A model generated the notes under the pieces. The model was not told the DNA's origin. It made no database searches and worked only from the letters and a program-made list of their open reading frames with translations. From NCBI GenBank assembly GCA_905233335.1, contig CAJOED010000027.1, positions 1 through 10,912 of the forward strand: a stretch of DNA of 10,912 bases. The letters run 5' to 3'. Shown in pieces: positions 6,091-10,912 of the stretch. The number at the start of each line of letters is the position of its first letter. Position 1 is the stretch's first letter. A program made the translations under genes and the position numbers. This stretch comes from an uncultured Synergistales bacterium. GTDB lineage: Bacteria > Synergistota > Synergistia > Synergistales > Aminobacteriaceae.

Positions 6091-6992
6091 AACATGCTCA
6101 ACTGTGCAAAGTGTTCATCAACTCGCTGTCTGATTTTTTTTACGTACTCTTCATTTACTTCTATCACAAAAGGAATTCTGTCCAGCTCCCGGCACGCTAT
6201 GTAAGTTGTACCGCTCCCGGCAAAAGGATCTAACACATTGTCTCCCTCGTTTGAACTGGCACTAATGAGGCGTTCTATCAGCTTCAAAGGCTTCTGCGTC
6301 GTGTGATAGCGTTTTTCTGCGTAAAAATCTATATCATTCCATACGTCTGTTATGCCCATTTCAGGATTGAAAGTCTGCGCAACCTTGTCATACGGCAGAG
6401 AAAAATCAAGAATTTCCTGAAGTTTATCCCATAGTTCACGGGTCGGAAACTGTTCGCATACGTTATCCCCCGTATAAATGCTCCACATTCCTCCGCCGTT
6501 TGATTTTACGCCGAGTGCTTCATTTATGTACCGCGATGTAAAATTCAATGCTTTCTGCCGGGATTTCAGAAGCTCTCGTGAAAACGTAATGTTATTCTTT
6601 GTCAGAAACAAAATGCTCTCAGTTGCGTTCGGGAATATACGATACTTTTTTGTGGCTCTCCCTGCAATTGCTTTCATTCCCTTATTGATGATTATCTGCT
6701 GCCGTAAGTCAAAGCCTAAATCAAGAAGACGGGAAACCAACAGAGCCAGCATTCTGAAATATCCGAAAAGGTAGAAAGTTCCGCCATAACGCAAAGTCCT
6801 GTAAATTTCCCTGAACCACTCGTACGACCAGTTAATATAATCTTGTTCCGTACGCCAGTTGTAGTCCCATTTTTCCCCGATGACTTTCCAGTAGGGGGGA
6901 TCTGCTATCACTAAGTCGAAAAAATTACTGTCAAAATCCTTCAGCTTTTCGATGCAGTCCCCGCATATAATTCTGCCGTCAAATTCCGACAT
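6087..6992 (-). CDS. DNA adenine methyltransferase (beta class), partner of the MamI-like endonuclease
   Basis: The 301-aa protein is a site-specific DNA methyltransferase with the beta-class order. Catalytic motif IV DPPY (31-34) follows a DLVIA strand, a variable target-recognition region spans roughly 115-225, and HTTQKPLKLIERLI (230-243) precedes the AdoMet-binding LDPFAGSGTT (254-263). DPPY points to N6-adenine methylation, as expected for protecting a GATNNNNATC-like site; the exact site is inference. The ATG at 6992 lies 2 nt after the murJ stop with only a weak GAGAG purine stretch upstream, so translation probably depends on murJ transcription and coupling. The gene ends tail-to-tail with the endonuclease: TTAA at 6087-6090 holds both TAA stops. 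The separate expression route would let methylation precede cutting. Confidence 0.92.
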   Translation of the reverse strand: MSEFDGRIICGDCIEKLKDFDSNFFDLVIADPPYWKVIGEKWDYNWRTEQDYINWSYEWFREIYRTLRYGGTFYLFGYFRMLALLVSRLLDLGFDLRQQIIINKGMKAIAGRATKKYRIFPNATESILFLTKNNITFSRELLKSRQKALNFTSRYINEALGVKSNGGGMWSIYTGDNVCEQFPTRELWDKLQEILDFSLPYDKVAQTFNPEMGITDVWNDIDFYAEKRYHTTQKPLKLIERLISASSNEGDNVLDPFAGSGTTYIACRELDRIPFVIEVNEEYVKKIRQRVDEHFAQLSMF

Positions 6993-6994
6993 GA

Positions 6995-8554
6995 TTATTT
7001 TTCTCTCTTACGCCCGAACGCCTGACGCAGCATCTTCCACTCCTCGAACTTCAGCCCAAGCGTAACACCCGCATACATCACCGCCGCAAACACTATCACT
7101 CCCAGCACCCACGACGCACGAACATACAGCACTGCCGACTGGTTATACTTCCATATGAAGCGATACAGCACAACTGACGCATCAATCACCGTCAGCGCAA
7201 CGAAATAATCACCCGCTACCCTCCGCGTAATTATTCCCAAAGGACGACCGAGCTTCTTACGCACAAAGTACAGGCCAAGCATACCCGACAACGTGAACGC
7301 TATACCCGGTGCAAGTGCCAGACCGTTATAGCCCATCGGGTACACGAGAAGCAGCGAGAACACAGCAGTAGCCCCGACACTGAACAGCGTAACCTTGAAG
7401 GCTTCACGTGGCATCGAGAGAGCATAGAGCGCACGCATTACGACGGTGGAACATGCCATACCAGGAAGACCGAGCATACTCAACGCAAGACATGATGATG
7501 TTGCGTCCCAAGCCCACGCTCCGAACTCACCGCGAACGAATACCAAGTGAACGAACTCACGCGAAATCTCCATTACTCCCAACGAGGCCGGAAGCACCAC
7601 GAACAGCGCAAACCTCACAGCCTGACGCAAAGTTTCGGCGAACTCATCGTCATCTTTTGCCCGTGATAGTTGTGGGAGTACTGCCTGCGATATAGCTATC
7701 ACGAAAAGTCCTAGAGGCAGCTGCAAAATTCTGTTCGAGTAGTTCAGGACGGATATACTCCCTTCCTGAAGGAATGAGCCGAGCATACGACTTATTACGG
7801 GGTTGACCTGGTTTAGTGAGAGGCCGGCCGCATACGGGAGAAACAGCTTCATGATCCGCCGCAAGTCAGGGTCTTTCAGGTCGGGACGAGTGGGATACAG
7901 TACAGCCTTCATTCGGAAACCGTAAAGCCATTGCGTCATGAAGTGCGCAAAACCTCCGCACAACACAGACAACGCTAACCCGTAAACACCGAACTTGGCC
8001 GCAAAGAATGGAGCTGTTATTATGAATACCAAGTTGCTGAATGCAGGAGACAAAGCAGGCACAAAGAACGAGCCTAAAGAGTTCAGTTCGCCCATAGTGA
8101 GAGCCTCAAGCGATATGAATATCAAGAACGGGAACATCCACCGCGTAAGTCCGACAGCCAGCGCATGATTTTCAGCGTCGAAACCGGGAGCCATTATTCT
8201 GACGAGTCCGGGAGCAAAAAATATCCCCGCCGCAACCACTATACACGTCAGAGCCAATAACACCGTCATAGTTCCGCGAGCAAGTGCAAGAGCTTTCTCC
8301 CTGCTCCTCGTGAGTGCCTGCGAAAAAACCGGGACGAACGCCGCCGATAATGCTCCTTCAGCGAGTAACTGACGCGCCAAGTTCGAGAGTGTATACGCTA
8401 CGTTGAATGCGTCCATGCTACGGGTAGCACCGAAATACGCCGCAACAAGAATTTCACGCGCAAGACCCAGCACACGACTCGCAAGAGTTCCCGCCATCAT
8501 GAAGACAGCATGACGTACCATAGAATTATTTTCTGATTTCATTTCTTTCTGCAA
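6995..8554 (-). CDS. murJ: Lipid II flippase MurJ (MviN family)
   Basis: MurJ moves undecaprenyl-linked peptidoglycan precursor (lipid II) across the inner membrane. The ~519-aa sequence shows the family pattern of 14 hydrophobic segments and a conserved start, AGTLASRVLGLAREILVAAYFG, followed by DAFNVAYTLSNLARQLLAEGALSAAFVPVF. Central segments include YAAGLSLNQVNPVISRMLGSFL and VLNYSNRILQLPLGLFVIAISQAVLPQLS; the protein ends in a basic tail, RQAFGRKREK. Length fits the usual 500-530 aa. The start is uncertain. TTG 8554 has an AGGGTGA-like ribosome binding site about 8 nt upstream; ATG 8542 has only a weak purine run; TTG 8572 would extend the protein by 6 residues. It follows comF closely, so it is read within the DUF3084-rnhA-comF-murJ run. 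The methyltransferase gene is attached directly after it. Confidence 0.95.
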   Translation of the reverse strand: MQKEMKSENNSMVRHAVFMMAGTLASRVLGLAREILVAAYFGATRSMDAFNVAYTLSNLARQLLAEGALSAAFVPVFSQALTRSREKALALARGTMTVLLALTCIVVAAGIFFAPGLVRIMAPGFDAENHALAVGLTRWMFPFLIFISLEALTMGELNSLGSFFVPALSPAFSNLVFIITAPFFAAKFGVYGLALSVLCGGFAHFMTQWLYGFRMKAVLYPTRPDLKDPDLRRIMKLFLPYAAGLSLNQVNPVISRMLGSFLQEGSISVLNYSNRILQLPLGLFVIAISQAVLPQLSRAKDDDEFAETLRQAVRFALFVVLPASLGVMEISREFVHLVFVRGEFGAWAWDATSSCLALSMLGLPGMACSTVVMRALYALSMPREAFKVTLFSVGATAVFSLLLVYPMGYNGLALAPGIAFTLSGMLGLYFVRKKLGRPLGIITRRVAGDYFVALTVIDASVVLYRFIWKYNQSAVLYVRASWVLGVIVFAAVMYAGVTLGLKFEEWKMLRQAFGRKREK

Positions 8555-8581
8555 AGTATAATCACCCTGCAAGATTATAGA

Positions 8582-9211
8582 TTATTCTTCCGATGCCGCC
8601 AAAGTATAAGCGCATACCACCCATACTCCGGACTGTTCGAGTGCCCGCGCAAAACATGATAGTGTCGTTCCAGTCGTGCACACGTCGTCAATGATTGCGG
8701 CTCGTCGTCCACGTATGTCCCTCGTTATCGTGAAGTCGTCGGGCGTGAGCTGTATGCGTTCGGAGGCTTTGAGGGTTGCCCGGCGTGGCATTGCACGAGT
8801 CCATTTCGCGGCCTCTATTGCTTTGATGTTCCATATTTCGCTGATTGATTTTGCAAGTTCGTATGACTGGTTGTATTTTCTCTTGCTGTCCATGTGAAGC
8901 GGAACAGGTATAATGTAGTCGACTTTGGGAGGGGTGAAAAATTTTCCCATTGCCCGGCCAAGTGGTAAGCATAAATTTTTTCTGTCCTCGTACTTGAAAC
9001 CGTAAATTATTCTCTTTATCGCCGAATGATATACACATGCCGAATACACTGTAAGACCGTCAACATTTTTCATGAACGGCTCACTCTCGAACATCATAGA
9101 GATGTATTCGTCCTCAAGATTTTGTGTTTCGGGAGTAATTTCTTGTTCCTGTTTATGTTCCTCGAAACTTTCCGGCCATATGAAGTGTAATAATACCCTA
9201 AATAAGTTCAT
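8582..9211 (-). CDS. ComF/GntX-like phosphoribosyltransferase-fold protein lacking the N-terminal zinc finger
   Basis: The 209-aa product belongs to the ComF family of type I phosphoribosyltransferase-fold proteins, linked to DNA uptake in competent bacteria and of unsettled biochemistry. Diagnostic parts are AIKRIIYGFKYEDRKNL (64-80), VDYIIPVPLH (97-106), KYNQSYELAKSI (112-123) and the PRPP-binding loop AIIDDVCTTGTTL (172-184). Most ComF proteins start with a four-cysteine zinc finger; here residues 1-58 contain no cysteine and are Glu/Gln-rich, so that module is missing or replaced. ATG 9211 overlaps the rnhA stop by 14 bp, suggesting coupling; no strong ribosome binding site is visible. 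The core fold call is firm. Whether it serves DNA uptake here is unknown, since no other competence gene is in the window. Confidence 0.87.
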   Translation of the reverse strand: MNLFRVLLHFIWPESFEEHKQEQEITPETQNLEDEYISMMFESEPFMKNVDGLTVYSACVYHSAIKRIIYGFKYEDRKNLCLPLGRAMGKFFTPPKVDYIIPVPLHMDSKRKYNQSYELAKSISEIWNIKAIEAAKWTRAMPRRATLKASERIQLTPDDFTITRDIRGRRAAIIDDVCTTGTTLSCFARALEQSGVWVVCAYTLAASEE

Positions 9212-9644
9212 TGCGGGCAGTTCTCACGAGTTCGTCGCACCTGTTGTTGCGTTCGTCGTCAGCATGTCCCTTCACCCAATGCCATTTTACGCGGTGAATT
9301 TTCGTGAGTTCGTCGAGGCGTTCCCATAAATCGCGGTTGAGGACTTCTCCTCCTGTTGAACCCCGCCAGCCGTTACGCTTCCAGTTGTAGAGCCAGCGTT
9401 TGACAAAGGCATTCTGTAAGTATTGTGAGTCAGTATGGAGTTCGACCTCACACGGGACTTTCAGGGCTTCAAGCGCACGTATCGCCGCTGTGAGTTCCAT
9501 GCGGTTATTAGTGGTGTCATGTTCTGCACCGTAAATTTCGCGCTCTTTGTTGTGTGCAGGTGAGAATAATATTGCCGCCCACCCTCCTCTGCCGGGATTC
9601 GGTGAAGCTCCTCCGTCGGTGTAAATTATCACTTTGGGTTTCAT
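9198..9644 (-). CDS. rnhA: Ribonuclease HI
   Basis: RNase HI cleaves the RNA strand of RNA-DNA hybrids during replication and R-loop removal in the cytoplasm. The 148-aa product has normal length and a complete metal-binding quartet: D10 in YTDGGASPNPG, E50 in NNRMELTAAI, D72 in HTDSQYL and D137 in NNRCDELVR, plus the catalytic histidine H127 in WVKGHADD. The basic handle region is present around KRWLYNWKRNGWRG (82-95). ATG 9644 follows the DUF3084 stop by 1 nt, with a strong GAGGAG about 4-5 nt upstream. The gene overlaps the comF-like start by 14 bp, fitting a compact housekeeping operon. Nothing unusual is seen. Confidence 0.97.
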   Translation of the reverse strand: MKPKVIIYTDGGASPNPGRGGWAAILFSPAHNKEREIYGAEHDTTNNRMELTAAIRALEALKVPCEVELHTDSQYLQNAFVKRWLYNWKRNGWRGSTGGEVLNRDLWERLDELTKIHRVKWHWVKGHADDERNNRCDELVRTARNELI

Positions 9645-9645
9645 G

Positions 9646-10740
9646 TTACTCCTCGAAAAATATATCTATCACTACGGGGCCTTCCGTGTAAATGTCATGT
9701 TTGGCCGCCGCATTAATGATTACGCTTCCGGTTATGCTTCCTAGTTTTTCGACAGCCTCAAAGAATGCTTCACCGTCAAGAGTCCCGACGCTGTTAGTTG
9801 CGGGTTCAGGAAGTATCCCGTCATTGATTGCTTTGTTTCGGAGTTCGCGCAGAAAGACATGAAGTATTTTCTCCGGGTCATCGCCATCGTTCGTGAAAAA
9901 TTTTCGGTATACCGGCTCTCCTTCCCTGTACATTAACACGCTTGTCCCGGACTCCAGCTTTATCATTACCCGCAAATTATCGCCGACCGTGTAATTTTCC
10001 CCCGACAATGCCCGTACATACTGCCTCACGTCAGAACTCGCAAGCTCCTCAACCAGTGCACGTTCTGTTTCAGCGTCGAACTCAACGGGGACATCACGTA
10101 ATCGCGTAAAAGCCTGGTCGGATATGCGCTCAAGAACATTCAGCCTCACACGTTGTTTCAGTGCAGAGAGTTCTGCTGTAATCTCCGCACGAGTCATTCC
10201 CGGCTCAAACGCTGACTGCCCAAGCAGCACATTTGCACTAAGGGCGATTGCTTCACTCTTGAGGGTCTTGATGTCGTGCCGTAACTGCTGTAACTCCTCA
10301 CGCATAATTTGCAGCGAGGCTTCAAGTTCGCGTTTCTCCTGTTCGAGCAGCAACTGGTCATTCCTCATTGACGCAAGCTCGAAACCGGTAATGTCGAGGC
10401 TGGCTGCTGCTTCGGCCAAGTTCACGCGCATCATTGCTGTGTTCTCCTCGCTACGTGTGAGCTGAAACTGTAAATCGTACATCTGCTGCTGCAATAACTT
10501 CATGCCGAATAACGCCGTTCTGACATCCTGCGAAAACACAGACATAACACCTAGAACTCCCAGCGCAATTAGTGCTCCCGTTATGGCGGTAATGAGACGG
10601 CTGGTGTGTTTGGGACGGAGGCCGAATAGTGATATGCGCTTCTTGCCGTACTTTGAGCCGAGAGAGTCGCCGAGTACAGAGAGTGCCGCACTCCCGAAAA
10701 TCAGCGCGAATATTAACAGCCAGTTGAAGTCGTCAAGCAA
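9646..10740 (-). CDS. DUF3084 family membrane protein with coiled coil
   Basis: The 364-aa protein matches the DUF3084 family, known mostly from cyanobacteria, Synergistota and some diderm Bacillota; its function is not established. An N-terminal hydrophobic segment (about 6-24) precedes a basic turn containing GSKYGKKRISLFGLRPKHTSRL (28-49). That is followed by a second membrane segment (about 50-69), so both ends probably face the same side. A long Gln/Glu/Leu-rich heptad region (about 78-175) is predicted coiled coil. A globular C-terminal domain with SALKQRVRLNVLERI, YTVGDNLRVMIKLESGTSVL and GSVIINAAAKHDIY completes it. The start is TTG 10740, with AGAGGAG about 10 nt upstream; no ATG fits before the first membrane segment. 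It heads the visible operon with rnhA 1 nt downstream. An envelope role is inference from topology. Confidence 0.85.
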   Translation of the reverse strand: MLDDFNWLLIFALIFGSAALSVLGDSLGSKYGKKRISLFGLRPKHTSRLITAITGALIALGVLGVMSVFSQDVRTALFGMKLLQQQMYDLQFQLTRSEENTAMMRVNLAEAAASLDITGFELASMRNDQLLLEQEKRELEASLQIMREELQQLRHDIKTLKSEAIALSANVLLGQSAFEPGMTRAEITAELSALKQRVRLNVLERISDQAFTRLRDVPVEFDAETERALVEELASSDVRQYVRALSGENYTVGDNLRVMIKLESGTSVLMYREGEPVYRKFFTNDGDDPEKILHVFLRELRNKAINDGILPEPATNSVGTLDGEAFFEAVEKLGSITGSVIINAAAKHDIYTEGPVVIDIFFEE

Positions 10741-10757
10741 AAGTGTTCAGCTCCTCT

Positions 10758-10912
10758 TCATAGAGTGGTATGTGATTCTTTGAGCAGTGAGATGCCGCAT
10801 AGTGTCATGTTCTCCCCTGTAGCATGATTTCGTGAGCTGTAGCCGATATGCTCTTCCTTGTCGTAAGTGAAAACACCCGACGTAATTTCATGTCTTCCCC
10901 TTGCGTGAAGCC
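10758..10912 (-). CDS. 3' end of an unidentified gene (cut by window edge)
   Basis: On the minus strand one frame stays open from the right edge to a TGA at 10760-10758, giving 50 residues. These include HEITSGVFTYDKEEHIGYSSRN and TLCGISLLKESHTTL. I do not recognise the protein. Composition looks like ordinary coding sequence. The AGAGGAG ribosome binding site of the DUF3084 gene starts immediately after this stop and the gap to its TTG is 17 nt, as expected for the preceding gene in the same operon. The other two frames are interrupted or give only a 28-codon ORF, so this frame is preferred. Confidence 0.5.
   Translation of the reverse strand, partial: LHARGRHEITSGVFTYDKEEHIGYSSRNHATGENMTLCGISLLKESHTTL

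Noticed and set aside
10805..10891. 28-codon minus-strand ORF beginning MKLRRVFSL
   Set aside because: It overlaps a longer open frame that reaches the window edge and ends next to the DUF3084 ribosome binding site.
1..10912. CRISPR array, tRNA/rRNA gene, transposase or insertion-sequence ends, integrase
   Set aside because: No regularly spaced repeats, no tRNA-like cloverleaf, and no transposase or integrase motifs were seen on either strand.

Overview
This is a roughly 10.9 kb bacterial chromosomal window. Apart from one two-gene block, every gene reads on the minus strand. The mix suggests a gut or anaerobic diderm such as Synergistota or a related diderm Bacillota lineage: cobamide genes, a fused TGS/ThrRS-like uridine kinase, a DUF3084 membrane protein beside rnhA, and a BamE-like envelope protein. 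That placement is inference, because the window has no rRNA or marker gene.

Layout from right to left, which is the direction of minus-strand transcription. First come the 3' end of an unidentified gene and a tight housekeeping run: DUF3084 protein, ribonuclease HI, ComF-like phosphoribosyltransferase and the lipid II flippase MurJ. A DNA adenine methyltransferase follows 2 nt after murJ. Facing it on the plus strand is a two-gene unit: a small XRE controller-type regulator and a MamI-family restriction endonuclease. The endonuclease and methyltransferase converge and share a TTAA that holds both stop codons. Together these three genes form a complete type II restriction-modification (R-M) system, visibly richer in A+T than its surroundings.

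Left of this a second minus-strand run begins at a divergent promoter region. It holds a nucleoside (uridine) kinase, then a decayed second R-M system, then a secreted SH3/BamE-like protein and three cobamide genes: cbiB, a cobD-type aminotransferase, and the start of cobQ. The decayed system is the most notable find. Between kinase and SH3 gene lies the first ~46 codons of a TSPPY-type DNA methyltransferase, starting in an ATGA overlap with the kinase stop. It is joined out of frame to the C-terminal half of a BglII-like endonuclease that keeps a D-x8-E-x-Q active-site pattern. This looks like the scar of one internal deletion through a tandem M-R pair.

The kinase is therefore flanked by one live and one dead R-M system of different families. 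A second oddity is the CobD-type enzyme, where the Asp expected to contact the PLP ring nitrogen appears to be Tyr.
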